Shown: positions 1 to 11,999, counted from the stretch's first letter. The stretch: DNA of 64,000 bases from Dasypus novemcinctus (GCF_030445035.2 NC_080701.1:10878739-10942738), one strand, 5' to 3'. Made by a program: numbers and translations. Notes: generated from the sequence alone by a model not told the origin.

Positions 1-859
1 TATGAATTGATTATTGCTAGAATAAGACAAGGCTTTGCATCAATCCTCTTCCTATTTTTCTCTAGCAAAGGTTTAAGTGAGGAGAAGCCTCATTCACATA
101 AAATAGTGAAAATGGAAGGTGTGTTGTTACTACAGTGTTATTTAAGTCCTTGAACTTCTTTGGAATGAAATGCCCATCACTACCCTGGGACCCATCAACT
201 ATGATTTCCAATTACCTATCAACAGATCAGGCTCTTTCATTTTGTGCTGGATTGCAAAAACGCTTGTTACATGGACCTTAGAGACCAGCTGGACATCAAT
301 ATTCACAATTGCTCTTTGGCTTGGCACCCTGAGGTTTTTACACCCAGGGGCAATTAATAGACTCAGGATAGACGTGTGGAAGAAGAGAGATGGGGAAGAT
401 TCCCTGTGGCTTCTCCCCACCTAGAGAGGCTTCCTCAGCGGGAAGAATTTTAGGAAAGAGCACAAGGGAAGTGAGGGATCTAAAAACCGATGCCCTTTTG
501 CGATGCAGGGAGCTCTAGGCAAGCCGTGGGCAGTAGCTGATGGCGCGGCTGTGAAGAAGTGCTAGCACCAGCTGTGTACACGCTCCCCGCTGGGGCCAGG
601 TGGGGGGCTAGGGCAGTCCTGCGTGTTAGGCTCGCCCATTCTGCAACCTCCCAGCTTCTCTAATTAAAAAACAACGTATGCCCTTCAAAGCCTTGTAAAG
701 CTTCTGTGTGGCCTCAGGGGTAACTCAGTTTGGAGAGCAGTGACTCGGGGCACCAGGACACCACGTTCTTGCCAAGAGTCCAAACTGCTGGCGGAGGAGA
801 AAAGCACCACCTGGGCACGAAGCCAAGGGGACTCGGATGCACTCCACCTTTCTGGGTCA
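1..859. other. Unique sequence, no gene recognised
   Basis: The stretch holds no repeat or gene I recognise. The only open frames are short (about 84 codons plus and 73 minus, around 170-424), overlap each other, and have no resemblance to a known protein, so I treat them as chance. Confidence 0.5.
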
Positions 860-1045
860 GTGCTTCCCAGAGTGGGCTTCCTGGACCACCTGCAGCAAAT
901 CTTACCTGGCAGTTAATTAATGTGCTTGCGATGCAGAGTCCCGGGCCCCAGACCGACTAACCCGGAACCTTTGGAGCGAGGGACCCGGGAATCTGCACAC
1001 TTAACAGGTAACCTACGCGTTTCTCAGGCACACTAAGGAAAACTC
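860..1045 (+). repeat. MER5-like hAT DNA transposon relic
   Basis: The order of blocks follows the MER5 family of non-autonomous hAT-Charlie elements: a 'gtgcttcccagagtgg' start, then 'gatgcagagtcccgggcccc', 'gggaatctgcac' and 'taacaggtaacc', ending near 'aggcacactaagg'. This is recognised from memory of the consensus style, not from an alignment. The copy is diverged, as expected for an ancient eutherian element. Confidence 0.5.
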
Positions 1046-1564
1046 TCTTGGCAATTTAGTTTCTAGTTTTGGACCAAGATGAGCCAACAGAAAGGTGCAC
1101 GTACTTACCTATCATCTGGCCACAGCTACCTTCACTGAGTTTTCATCTCAGGTCCTGGGATTTGGTAAAAACCACTGTAAGAACCAGTCACGTTCACAGC
1201 TCCATCACACAGGTGTATAAAACTGGCAGTGCAGAGGGATGTGTAGATCACTCAGTCTCCCCTAACGTAAATGCCACTAAGGAATTCGTTTCAGAAGTCA
1301 GTGCTAAGAAATCTAGCACTGCCCTTGAACTGGTGTGGGGCTCAGCAACACATGGCAACATGAATTATACTGATCGTGCTCTTCCTTCTGCCAGAGAAGG
1401 TAATTTACAGTTTAACCATGTCAATGATGTAGAACCTTATACTCAAGATTCTTACTGGTTCTGATCTTTTCCTTCGTATATTATAATATTTAATGGTCTC
1501 TGCTTTTGTAATGAACTATATTTAAAGGTAAGGCTTTGACAAGACTTTCTCCAAATCACAGGCC
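1046..1564. other. Unique sequence with a 131-codon fortuitous ORF
   Basis: An ORF of 131 codons runs 1,069-1,464 on the plus strand. Its peptide has no motif I know, no credible exon boundary was found around it, and composition is ordinary. I regard it as non-coding. No repeat was recognised. Confidence 0.4.
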
Positions 1565-2388
1565 AGAGACTTCAGTCATTTCATTTTAAAATTTTATTGC
1601 ATTTATTATTTTCTGTCTATTCAAATAAGATAGTTAATTATATCAAATATCAGAAAACAATAAAGTATAAGGAATCAATCATCTCCCTATTCAGAGAGAG
1701 CCATGGTTAATATTTTGTTGTTTCTTTTCTATGCACAAGTTTCTTTTTCTTTTTTTTTTCCATCCTGGACAGTTTATTGTCTTTATTTCCTGCACAGGCA
1801 ATGACCAAGACTTGTGCTTTGAACTTGCCTACAGTTCAGCCATCAAATGTGCCGCATTTGAGAAGATACACAATTTCCAATGCCCTCAATTTGATGCAAG
1901 TCTGCAAAAGAAAGGTATGGTTCCATAATTTTAGGATGCTTTTTAAATCTAGCAGGTTTTTTTATTATTAATACACTGGAATTTTGGAACTGATTGCTTT
2001 TCCCTAAAGTTCTCAAGGCTCAGGAACAAATTCTCCCATGTTGATGAGCTCTGCAATTTTAAGGGAAAGAAATATATTGAGGGAAGCATATTTGCACAGG
2101 TTACTTTACAAAACTGAAATCTTACTCTATGTTGTCAATCCTGATTTTTTTTTTTTGCTTAACATGATTATGTCCATCAAAAATTCTCAACACACATGAT
2201 TATGTATTCCTTCTTTTGGATGTACCAAAATTTATATCTCCCCTGACCATTTCTACTTATTTTCTGCTCTACTGATCTGATTAGCAATTTATACACACAT
2301 TTTATGCTCAACTGGGATTGTTTCTAGGATACAGTCCTAGAAGTAAAATTGCTCAATGAGAGGATAGGAACAGTCAAGGCTTTTGTGA
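1565..2388 (-). mobile_element. Probable old L1M 3' fragment, antisense
   Basis: T-rich sequence contains phrases typical of antisense ancient L1: 'gagagccatggttaatattttg', 'ttctatgcacaag', 'cttaacatgattatgtccatc', and 'gaagtaaaattgctcaatgagagg', which resembles the 'agaagtggaattgctgggtcaaagg' block. Boundaries are approximate and the copy is heavily decayed. It could also be a patchwork of two elements. Confidence 0.4.
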
Positions 2389-2660
2389 ATGTTCCACCAA
2401 ATCCCTCGCCAGAAATGCTCTCTGAAACTTCTTCAATCCTCCAGCTCCCCAAGCCCGGCATCAACACAACCCATCACTTTTCCTCCTGCAGCTCCTTCTT
2501 TCCCCTTCCCCAGCCCTAGTCCCAGGCCCCTTCTGCTCCCTCCTGGACTGCGTTTGCACCCACCCAACCCGCTCTCCAGTTCTCTAGGCCTGCAACTCTC
2601 CCTGCCCTCCTCCTCCTCCCCACTCCTCCTTGTCCTCTTTCTCTTTGGGTAGATGGTTTT
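2389..2660. repeat. Pyrimidine-rich low-complexity tract
   Basis: About 270 bases are dominated by C and T on the plus strand (cctcctcctcccc-type runs), with few purines. The 87-codon ORF over it is a compositional artefact rich in Pro, Ser and Leu. Nothing suggests a gene. Confidence 0.65.
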
Positions 2661-2729
2661 TTCTTTTTCAGTATTTTTGTTTTCCCTTCACTCATGCTAC
2701 CATGTCCTCCTATTTCATGAGTGACTAGT

Positions 2730-3570
2730 GGTCCATTTCATTTTAGCCTCTTGTTAAAAATGCCCATGTCCTTACCATTATTCTGTGAGGGCCTTCAATC
2801 GCCCTCCATCCTTAGGCAGAAAAAGCGAAGCCAACACTTGGCGCCCGTGGCCTCCAGAGCTTTGAAATCTACCTTCTTCAGTCATGGATCTTACCTTTCC
2901 CTCCTTTGCTTAAAAACACTGAAAGGCTGACCTTTTCTCACCCGCTGGATTGAGTCCACGTTCTGCCGAGGTAATCAAGGCCTTCTGGGATCTGTCCCCA
3001 GCCTCGTTTCTACTTTCATCTCTTGTTACATCTGCATGATGAAGGCGCTGCTCTCAAGCCACGGTGCACGATTGGCTCTGCTGAAAGTCCTCTCTGTCAG
3101 GGAACCCCTCTCCCCATCAGAGGTCTCCAGGATCAAATCCTGGTGAATCCTAGAGGAGAGAAAATGAGAAGAGAAGACAAAACAGACAGCAAATACAGCA
3201 GGGCAGGAAGAGGGGAAGGGGGAAAAAAATAAATAAATCTTAAAAAAAAAACAACCAAACACTGCTGTGAGCTCATTTCTCTATCTATCCCTCCCTTTCT
3301 TCTCCCTCTGTCAAAGTCTACACATACATCATGGTCAGCTTAAATGCCCCTCCAAGTATCTTTCCGCTTAGAATCAATTGTTCCCTTCACTAACATCCAC
3401 AGTGTTCTGCTCTGGCGTATGCTTCAAAACACAGTCCCTTCTCTCCACCAGAGGCAGGGAGAATGCCTTAAGAGGAGGAGCTGGATCTGTGCTTATTCTC
3501 CTTGGCATCCACCTCTTCTAGCTGAGTGACTGGCACACAGTGCTCAGCAGGTATTTGTTGTAGGAATGAA
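2730..3570 (+). repeat. L2 LINE 3' region, sense, interrupted by a SINE
   Basis: Two blocks read like sense L2. The first (about 2,905-3,060) runs 'cactgaaaggctgacc...ggattgagtccacgttctgcc...aaggccttctgggatctgtccccagcc'. The second (about 3,262-3,565) ends 'gactggcacacagtgctcagcaggtatttgttgtaggaatgaactga', the L2 3' terminus. A DAS-SINE fragment lies between them. Assignment is by recognition of the consensus order. Confidence 0.55.
3090..3258 (+). mobile_element. DAS-SINE, 3' fragment
   Basis: The sequence keeps the DAS 3' body: 'ggtctccaggatcaaatcctgg', then 'gagaagacaaaacagacagcaaa', a G-rich stretch, and the tail 'aaaaataaataaatctt' plus an A-run. The tRNA-like head is missing or too diverged to see. 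It is inserted in an L2 element. Confidence 0.6.
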
Positions 3571-4874
3571 CTGACCCTAGGTATAAAAATGATAAGGATG
3601 GGTAGAAGGGTTTGAGGACCCCTAAGGCAGAGCTAATGCTCCATCGCAGATAGTGCAAAAGTCACTGGTCCCGCAGATAAGCACGAAGACAACCTCCAAG
3701 CCACTTCTGTTTGGCGACGCCTATGGGTTTTTCTTGTAATAAAATCAGGTGGTGAGGGACAGTCCACGGGGGAAGGCGCAGGATTGTGGGGTAGAGAGAG
3801 GTTATGCCTTAGGTTTTTGGAAGTGTGGCCATCAACATGGAATGTGTGCAGAGCTTTTGCCCTGCCTCTGCATGCCTCTTAGAAAATAGTGGCAAGAACT
3901 TGGGGCTATGCATTAGGACTGGATACCCTGGTTCACACGTAAGAGCCTGGAGATTGTCCCCAGAACTGCGGAGATGGGAGGTGACTTCAGTGGAGGACAA
4001 AAAAACTCCCTAACTTGTTACTCGAGTGCCCTCTTACCCAACGCCTGAGGACTTATCTTAATATTCTAATGTAGAGACGTGCGAATTAAAAGCCATATTA
4101 TCCCCCTTAGGAGACCAACTAGCTGAAGATGCTCAACGCCGGCATCTCAGTGACGAGTGCGCAGGGAAGGCAATTGCTACCTGTGGCCGCCAGGGGGCAA
4201 TGCAGAACGCGAACCGTTCAGTAGTGCCGGGCACCCCTCAGAAGCCAGACCCTGCTGTCACCCCAAAGGGGAGAGAGTGGGGGAACTCCAGAGATTTGTC
4301 TGGAGGAGGGCTCAGAGTCAGGCACCACTGAGACTGTAATCCAGAACTTGCATTGCACCCTCTTCCAATTTTATATTTAGAAGTATTTCCATCAACCATA
4401 GTACAGGAGACGAATGGGTGAAGAACGGCTGGAGCTGGCTGGACCAGCTCTCAAGAGCCAGTTGCTCAGTTTTCAGGAATTTGCCAGCTGGTTGCTAAAC
4501 CCAGTCATCAATTAAAAATTAAAGTATATGAATTTAAGTTTTAATCGATTGGTTTTGAAACATAGGTAGTAAATACTCAAAACACATTATTTCCAAATTC
4601 TTTTACCTTTCCCTGTACTCTTAGGGTGAGAGCTGTCCATTGTTCTGGAGGGCACAGATACTCCACAGTGGTATGCTACTCTGCATCTCTTCCCTGCTCG
4701 GTGCTCAGGCACTTGAGGTCCTTGAACTTGGTCATCGTGGCAGGATTTACACTGTGGAAATTGGCAACCAGTGCTGGATGCTGGTTGGTAAGTATTTGCC
4801 ACATACCTCTGGGAGGCAAAAGGGAGAGAGTTTGGGACTATTGTCTGATGACAATTCAGCCACAGTATAATGGA
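3571..4874. other. Unique sequence, nothing recognised
   Basis: About 1.3 kb without a convincing repeat or gene. ORFs of 60-96 codons overlap on both strands around 3.8-4.9 kb and look fortuitous. Confidence 0.45.
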
Positions 4875-5080
4875 GTAGATAAGAGCTGGGCTCTGCAGGC
4901 AGGACCTAGCGTTTGAACCTCTTCTCTGCCTTGACTAGCTGTGTGCCTTGGGCAGCTGACCCTCAGTGCCTGTCTCTTAATTGTCAAATGGATAAAATAA
5001 AACATACTTCATGGGGCTACTGCACAGGACTAGGTGAAGTTGTGTACGTCACCTTAAATCGCTAATATGTTTATTATGAT
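4875..5080 (+). repeat. MIR SINE, sense
   Basis: The block contains 'agctgggctctgcaggcaggacc', 'gtttgaacctcttctctgcc', 'actagctgtgtgccttgggcagctgacc', 'cagtgcctgtctc', 'caaatggataaaataaaac' and 'catggggctactgcacagga'. This is the MIR consensus order, including the conserved core. Confidence 0.65.
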
Positions 5081-5728
5081 CACCAATAGTCAATGGAATT
5101 AATTATTAATACCAATAACAGAAGTGATGACATTGATGGCATGAGCAGCACAGGGCACATAGGAATTCTAAGACCCTGGAGCCATTTCTTAATTCCAATA
5201 TGTTTTTACATTTAATTTCATGGCAAAATTTAAATTTCTTTTAAGGAAATAGACTAAGCTCATGGCCAGATTTCAAAGCAGAATAATCCGTTCTTCGCAC
5301 ATTCCCTTGTTAATCTTTTGGAAGTAAATGAATAATATCGAGGGTTTAGTTCTGAAGGTTTTTATCCTGTTTCCTTAAATATTTTGCAAATATTAAAGGT
5401 TTTTCCAAAAAGCATGCCATTGACACAAGAGTGAGTCTCAAATTGTCGGGTTCAAACAGAGAGATTGAAACTGGGCCATTACACCTTCTAGGTCTGCTTC
5501 CCCCGACCAGTGATGAGGATTATTTCTCCGTATTCGAATGCTGGCAGCCTTTGAGAATAAATTCAGAGAATGAGCTTTCATTGTGCCAGAAAGGAAGGAG
5601 AAAAATCTAGAACAACCAGTCCTGTGACTCTCTCAGGAAACACAAACTAAATAAAGGACCCAGCTTTTTTTTTTATTCGAACACAACAGATTCAGACTTA
5701 CTTGATTCAGCTCTACAAAATATAGGGT
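5081..5728. other. Unique sequence, nothing recognised
   Basis: AT-leaning DNA with no ORF of note and no repeat I can name. Confidence 0.45.
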
Positions 5729-5826
5729 GGGGGAGCAGATGTAGCTCAGGGGTTGAGATTCTGCTTCTCACGTGTGAGGTCCCGCATTTGATCCCTGGCA
5801 CCTCCTAAAAAAAAGAAAAGAAAAAA
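5729..5826 (+). mobile_element. DAS-SINE, short tRNA-Ala-like form
   Basis: A compact SINE of about 100 bp: a head 'ggggagcagatgtagctcag' with the Pol III A-box region near 5,741-5,755, a B-box-like 'catttgatccc' near 5,785-5,795, a CCT CC end, and an A-rich tail. The head resembles tRNA-Ala. Flanks 'aaaatatag' and 'aaaatgtag' could be a target-site duplication. Confidence 0.85.
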
Positions 5827-6689
5827 TGTAGCGTGTCTCCTGGCGTAGATTTACGAACACCTATTCTGGAAGTTTCCGATTAAGTTCACAATCTTCCTTG
5901 TTACCTCGGAGAGCCTGGTGTGTTAAGTGTGATCCTGCCCGAGGCCAGAGGAAAACCATGACCCACCCAAGCCACTTCCAGCAGGCAGAAATTGGAAAGC
6001 TAGGAAATAAATTCATCCGCGAGAAGGTCAAGTTCATTATGTAAGCCGAGCTTTGAAGCCTGGACTGCGGAGTTTCTTATTGGCAGCTTTTGGATTCATT
6101 TAAAGTTTGGCTCTCTCTTACTCATGCCGAATCCTGTGATCACTGCCGTCTTCAAGTGTATTTTTTAAGCCATGCCTAAAGGGGAAAAGAAAATTTTTCC
6201 AAGGCACTTCAAGTTTAAGAGGGCATATTTTTAAAATGTGCAACAAATGATAATTTGCTTTTTTAAAAAAATCAGATTGACCCTGGAACCATGCAGACAC
6301 ATTCCAAGTCCATTATTCTGGCACGCTCTCAGTGTGCTTCGGAACCAAAGAGCTTGCACGTTGCTGGATTTAAAATTCCTTCTACTCTGCGGTGAACTCG
6401 TGGCCTCAGGGGAACACATGTGACAGTGTCATTTGAGAATACAGCTGTCCTACTGTCATGATCCCATCCAAAACTATTTTGGCACCGTCACAGCTGCTGG
6501 GGCCCACGTGGGTGTTTCCAGACCTGAGGAGGGGAATGATGTGCAGGGGACAACAGACAGGGAAAGTTTCCAGGTGACAGCCAGATCCAGGGCCACAGCC
6601 TCAGGGAGGGCTTCTTTCAATTTAAGTGAATGTGCATTATGAAAAATAGATGTACGAGGGTGGTTGGAAATGTGTAAAATAGGAAAGTA
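5827..6689. other. Unique sequence, nothing recognised
   Basis: No gene and no repeat I can name. ORFs near 6.1-6.6 kb are 60-70 codons, overlap on both strands, and are unsupported. Confidence 0.45.
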
Positions 6690-7444
6690 TAGAGAAGAAA
6701 ATTAATTTTAAACATAATCGTTTAATTAAAAAGTAATCCCACCATCCGGAGAGAAATACTAAACATTTTTCCTAAATTTCCTCCAGACGTGTTTCCGTGT
6801 GTGTGGGCATGTAAAGATACTTCTTTTTCTCAGTAGCTCGGCCATTTATTTTGAAATAATTTCAGGCTTGCAGAAAAAGTGTTTAAAAAAAAGGTATAAA
6901 GAATTCTTACAATACCCTTCACCCGGCTTTATGAAATATTAACATTTTGGCACATTTGCTTTGTTTCTGTCTCAAATATGTATTTTTCTGACTGATTTGA
7001 TGATAAATTGTAAACATGATGTCCCTTAGCCTTTAACTATTTCTACAAGAATTTCCTAAAGACAAGGGCCATCTTACATATACATATCTATGTTAGACTT
7101 ACCAAAATCAGAAAATTAACATTAATGCTGTAGAATTTCTAATAGAATTTATTCAAGTTTTACCAATTGTCCCACTATTGCCCTTTTAGAAAAGAAAAAC
7201 AAATTCTGGTTCAGAATCTGATTCCGGATCATTTAGTCTCTTCAGTTGCCTTTAATCTGGCTAGTTCTTCCCTCTTTCTTGTCTCATTTGACATTTTTGA
7301 AGCATATACAGGTCAATTAATTTATGGCCAACTTTTGAGTTTTCTGTTGTTTCTGTATGATTGGATTTGTGTTATGCATCTTTGGCAGGCACATCCTGGA
7401 AGTGATGTAGTGCTTTTTCTTGGTGCACCTTATCAGGAGACACA

Positions 7445-7741
7445 GGCTAGGTTTTTTGTTTTTTTTTTAAATTAAATTATTTATTTATTTTTAGAAATTC
7501 CATTCAAAAAATATGAAGTCCCATTCAACCCCACCGCCCCCACCCCCCACTCCCCCCACAGCAATACTCTCTCCCATCATCGTGACACATCCATTGCACC
7601 TGGTAAGTACATCTCTGAGTATCACTGCACCCCTAGTCAAAGGTCCACATCATAGCCCACACTCTCCCACGTTCCATCCAGTGGGGCCTGGGGGGATCTA
7701 CAATGTCCCGTAATTGTCCATGAAGCACCACCCAGGACATT
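7445..7741 (-). mobile_element. Younger L1 3'UTR fragment, antisense
   Basis: The piece begins with poly(T), then 'caccccccactcc', 'cacatccattgcacctggt' and 'cacccaggaca'. The same non-coding unit occurs at 25,165-25,847 (same strand) and 29,817-30,494 (opposite strand, ending in poly(A)). Its poly(A) polarity and repetition mark it as a lineage L1 3'UTR. It is inserted inside an older L1M. Confidence 0.7.
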
Positions 7742-9846
7742 CTGGTGAAGTTCACTTTGATCATTCGGCTGAGACAGTGGGCGTCTGCCCTCGTGCTCTG
7801 CTGTAAATTACGATTTTACCCTTTGTTCATCTGAAGCTCTCTCAAGAGAGCGGGAGACTGATACTGTGTAAATATTCTCCTAATCTTCAAAAAGTTATCT
7901 TCTATTTTCTTTTTTCACCGATGCTTCTTGCCTGCATAAATTATGATAATGATGATGAACAAATGGTGACTTGATAAGGTCTTAATTCCTTCTCCATTTA
8001 TTCACATTCTACTCTAAGGAAGCACTTTTCCTTCCCTCCCATCCTTTATGTATTTATTCATTTGTTTACATCGGTGTTAATCCTGGTGGATTCTCATTTT
8101 GTTCTATGAGTTATAAGCTGTTGCTCTCATTCATTCTGTTGTTCTAATTATTTCGGATTTGGCCAGGGGGAGTCTTTTTAACGTGGCATTTCTGTGTCCC
8201 CATCGTTCTTTGAGCATTTCCTTCCTTCCTTGCCCGGCAAGGGGCTCCAGGCTCATCTTGTACTTGCCCTTCCCCAGCCCTGGAATCAACCAATTCTCCA
8301 AGGAGCTCCTGTTCATTTGAGTGGATAATGGTATTTCACCATGAAGGGCTAGGTGCTAAAAGTGTTCTGCAGACAGAGCTGGGAATATATCTTGATGCCC
8401 TAAGGTGAATATCGGTTTTTTAAAAACGTGCTTATACTGACACCTCCCAATCCGATGCCCGCCACAGACCGCTCTCTAGCCTTTTCCTTCTATATGGTAA
8501 TTGCTTCCTCTGACAGTGATGGACTTGGAGCCCATGATTTTCTCCATCCTAGAAGATACATAAAGTGGTTTCAAAATTGCTAACACACAAGTGTGAAAAA
8601 CGAACCTAATAACTAGACTGTGATAATTCTAGGGTTGTTTTTATCTCTAGCCTGAGGGTATATAGTCGAAATACTATATTGAAGAATGACTTGGTTGGTT
8701 CCCATGCCCCTGTCCTTGTAGCTGTTGGTATTTTAAATGCTATTAGGATTCTCTGACTCTATTTACATTCTCTCTAGAGAATTGATTCGCATTATTTAGT
8801 CATTTGTTTATTTATTTACTCACTGAGTATGTGAAACATAAAGATGGTTCTAAAAGTCAAAATTATGCAAAAAGTTATCATCAGAAAGGTGTCATCCCCC
8901 TTGCTTTCTAACCCTGTTCCCATCCACCTACTCTGCAAGGAACCAACCTCATTCATTCAAGTCTATTCTTGTGTTTCTTTCTGCCCAAATAATCCTCCCC
9001 CCACCCCCCACCCCCCGCCTTGCACATGGCTTTATTCATTTAACAGCATGTCCTGGAAATCCTGCAAATCACTGCCTATCCCATCATAGAGATCTTGCTC
9101 ATTCTTCTTTTACGGCAGCATAGCAATCTACCGTGTGGAAATACCACCCCCTGTTCACCCCCCCTCCCGTATACGCACTTAACTTATTCCCATTGTTTTG
9201 AAATTATCAACAGTACTGTAATGAATAACATTATGTATATGTTTCTGTACTTTCATTTTGCTGAGTTGTTTCTTCAGGGTAAATTCTTGGGAGTAGAATT
9301 GCTGGGTCAAAAGGTAGTTTTTTAAGTATATATTTACATTTTATATAAATGGAATCACACAACATGTGGTATTCTGTGTCTAGTTTCTTTCACTTAGCAT
9401 AGTGTTTTTTTGGTCTGATAGTAACATTTTGTAGTATTAGCATACATTTGTTCAACTTCAAAGAAAAATGGTCTTGTATGTATTTTAATAAGATATGTGG
9501 TTATTAGATATGTAAAATCTTATACAAACAGGCCCTACCAATTTCCATTCCCACCAGCAATGTATGAGTGCATGTTTTCTATAGCTTTTCTAATAGACTG
9601 CTGTCATACTTTTTAAAAAATGTATACAATTTGATACAAGTTTATTCAAGACTTGTACAGTAATTCTTTTTAATTTTCACTAGTCTAATAGGTAATCAGT
9701 AAAGTTGTCATCTGTATTTTCCTAATTATGAGTCAAGTTGAACATTTTTCACATGTTTAGATTACTTTTAGATCTTGTTAATGAATTGTCTAGTCATATC
9801 TTTTGCCCTTTTATTCTATATAAGTTTTGGTCTTTCTTTCCTTAAT

Positions 9847-10347
9847 TATTTTTTATTAATTTCTCCCTCCCCACCCCCCACCCCCCCCCCCCCGCCACCG
9901 CATTGTCTGGTCTCTCTGTGTCCATTTGCTGTGTGTTCTTCTGTGTCTGTTATATTCTCATTAAGCAGCTCTGGGAACCCCTCCTGGGACCTTCCAGAGT
10001 GGGAGAGAGGTAATCAATCTTTCACTCCACCTCAGCTCCCTCGTTCACCATCTCATGCTGTCTCTTCTCTGTGTCTCTTTTTTGTTGCGTCATCTTGGTG
10101 CAGCAGCTCTCTGTGCCAGCAGCACCCCTCCTGGGTGGTCTACCCTCCTGTGCAGGGCTGCACTCTTTGCATGGGGTCACTCCTTGCATGGAGGGCATCC
10201 CTGTGCGGGGGCAATACTCCTTGCATGTGGCAGCACTCCTCATGAGCCAGCTCACCACACGGGCTGGGAGGCCCTGGATATCGAACCCTGGACCACCTAT
10301 ATGGTAGGCGGGGCCTCTACCCATTGAGCCATATCCGCTTCTCTTTT
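9847..10347 (-). mobile_element. DAS-III SINE, full length, minus strand
   Basis: Read on the minus strand it begins with the tRNA-like head (complement of 'gagccatatccgcttctc'), carries the B-box complement 'gatatcgaaccctgg', then repeated 'ctcc ttgcatg' spacers, the 'agagacacagagaagagaca' body, and a C/T-rich tail complement. Flanks share 'tttccttaatt' (about 9,836-9,846 and again after 10,350), a plausible 11-bp target-site duplication in L1M. The overlapping 90-156-codon ORFs are SINE artefacts. Confidence 0.9.
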
Positions 10348-10919
10348 TGTTTTTCCTTAATTTTAACAATTGTTTATGTATCAGGGATGTTAATCTGCTA
10401 AAAAAAAAAAAGTTACAAATATTTTCTCCTGGTTTGTCAGTTGTATTTTAATTTTATTTTTTTGCAAAAAGTTATTTTTATTTTGCCAAATTTATTAATC
10501 TTTTCCTTTTTATCAGTTCTGGATTTTGAGTCTTAGAAAACTTTCCTCACCCTGCTCTCTTCTAGTATATTTATGATGTAATTTTTACAGAATTCAGATA
10601 ATGAAATTTTGTATCTTATTCTTTCAGTTAACATTATAAACAGAGATTTTCCTGTGTTGATAAAAATTGTTTAAAAAAATATTTTTAAATGCCTTGTCCT
10701 CTTTGAATTGATTGATGATAATTGCTTAATTTATTCCTTATTGTTTGAAAAGTAACAATGTCTACTCTTTGATAATATAAGCAATACTGAAATGTAAGGA
10801 TTATTATACATAAGTAATTTTATACATAAATATTTGAACAAATCTTGGATTATTTTTTTAGATGAAATATCTGAAAAAAAATTCATAGATCAAAAGATAA
10901 TGGGTAATTTTATGCCAGT

Positions 10920-11325
10920 TGACAGATGAAGGGATGACTAAAATATGATAAACCCATACAATGGAATTCTGCTCAGCACTGAAAAGGAACAAATTTAGAT
11001 ACATGGAACAATATGGATAAATCTCATACTCATTATGTTGTATGAAAAAATCCAGACTCCAAAAAATGACTATATACCATATTGCTTAATTTTTAAAAAA
11101 CTCTAGAAAATGCAAACTAATATACAATGAGAGAAAGCAGGTAAGTGGAAATTTGGAAATGTGCGTGAAAAGAGGAATAGATTATAAAGGAACACAAAGA
11201 AATCTTCAGAGTCATTATCTTGATTGTGATGATGGTTTCATGGGTGAAAACATCAAAATTCATCAACTTGTGCAATTTACATATATGCAGTTTATTTTAT
11301 GTCGATTAAACCTTGAAAATTTTAG
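10920..11325 (+). mobile_element. L1 3' end, sense
   Basis: The order 'acccatacaatggaattctgctcagcactgaaaaggaac', 'atacatggaacaatatggataaatctc', 'tgattgtgatgatggtttcatggg' and 'catcaaaattcatcaacttgtgcaa' is the sense 3' end of ancient L1 (end of ORF2 into 3'UTR). The reading frame is destroyed. Confidence 0.65.
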
Positions 11326-11450
11326 AAAGAGAGAAAGAGAAGGAAGGGAGGGAGGGAAGGAGGGAGGGAGGAAAAAGAAAGATAAAAGGGAGGAAGGAAG
11401 GAAGGATGGAAGGGAAGGAGGGAGGGAGGGAGGGAAGGAAAAAGACAGAC
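11326..11450 (+). repeat. Purine microsatellite (GGAA/GGGA)n
   Basis: About 125 bases of almost pure G and A (gggagggaagg-type units) lie directly between an L1 3' end and a DAS-SINE head. It probably grew from the L1 A-rich tail. ORFs across it (Lys/Arg/Glu/Gly-rich) are artefacts. Confidence 0.9.
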
Positions 11451-11451
11451 A

Positions 11452-11933
11452 GGGGAGCGGATGTGGCTCCAGTGATTGGGTTCCCTCCTACCATGTGGGA
11501 GGTTCATCATTCGGTTCCCAGTGCCTCCTAAAGAAGACCATGAGCAGGCAAGACAGGCAGGCACGGCAAGCTGACATGACAAGATGATACAGGAGACACA
11601 AGAAGATGAGCATAATGAGAGACACAACAAAAGCGGGGAGGAGAGGTTCCCAGTGCCTCCCAAAGAGGATGAGCAGAACAGCGAGCTGGTGCAATGAGCA
11701 GGTGTGGCAAGCTGACGTGACAAAATGACGCAACAAGAGACACGAGGGAAAACATAACAAGAGACTCAACAAAGCAGGGAATGGAGGTGGCTTAAGTGAT
11801 TAGGTGCCTCCCTCCTACATTAGAGGTCCCGGGTTCGGTTCCCAGTGCCTCCTAAAGAAACAAAGAAGATGAAAAGACACAAACAACGAGGGGGTGTGGA
11901 GAGATAAATAAAACGAATCTTTTTTAAAAAAAG
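11452..11933 (+). mobile_element. Composite DAS-SINE with two tRNA-like heads
   Basis: A first head 'ggggagcggatgtggctcc' starts at 11,452 and a second, related head ('ggaggtggcttaagtgattagg') starts near 11,784, each followed by 'ggttcccagtgcctcctaaag'. A third 'ggttcccagtgcctcccaaag' lies near 11,645. The element ends 'agataaataaaacgaatctttttt'. The tandem heads suggest a dimer/multimer or SINE-in-SINE insertion. Confidence 0.8.
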
Positions 11934-11999
11934 AAAGAAAGGGAAGGCGAAAGAAAGGCAAGTGGATCAGGGAAAAAGATAATAGGCTCCATTTTAAAT

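Larger units (their letters stand above)
6690..10910 (-). mobile_element. Old L1M (MC/MD-like) 3' region, antisense, interrupted
   Basis: Successive antisense L1M landmarks appear in order: 'aatattaacattttggcacatttgc', 'gtttcagtctc'-type lymph of the 3'UTR near 7.2 kb, 'tcactttgatcattcggctgagacagtgg', 'gatttggccaggggg', 'ccctggaatcaaccaattctccaaggagc', 'tatcctg/gtcctggaaatcctgcaaatc' near 9.05 kb, 'ggagtagaattgctgggtcaaaaggtag' and 'caccagcaatgtatgag'. It is broken by a younger L1 3'UTR (7,445-7,741), an unassigned piece near 9,316-9,530, and a DAS-III (9,847-10,347). Ends are approximate. Confidence 0.6.

Noticed and set aside
1069-1464. 131-codon plus-strand ORF
   Set aside because: No recognisable domain, no repeat of frame in context, and length within chance for the window.
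9775-10369. 90-156-codon ORFs near 10 kb
   Set aside because: All fall on a minus-strand DAS-III SINE.
11153-11772. ORFs of 72-144 codons rich in Lys, Arg, Glu, Gly or Ser, Leu
   Set aside because: They cover an L1 tail, a purine microsatellite and a DAS-SINE.
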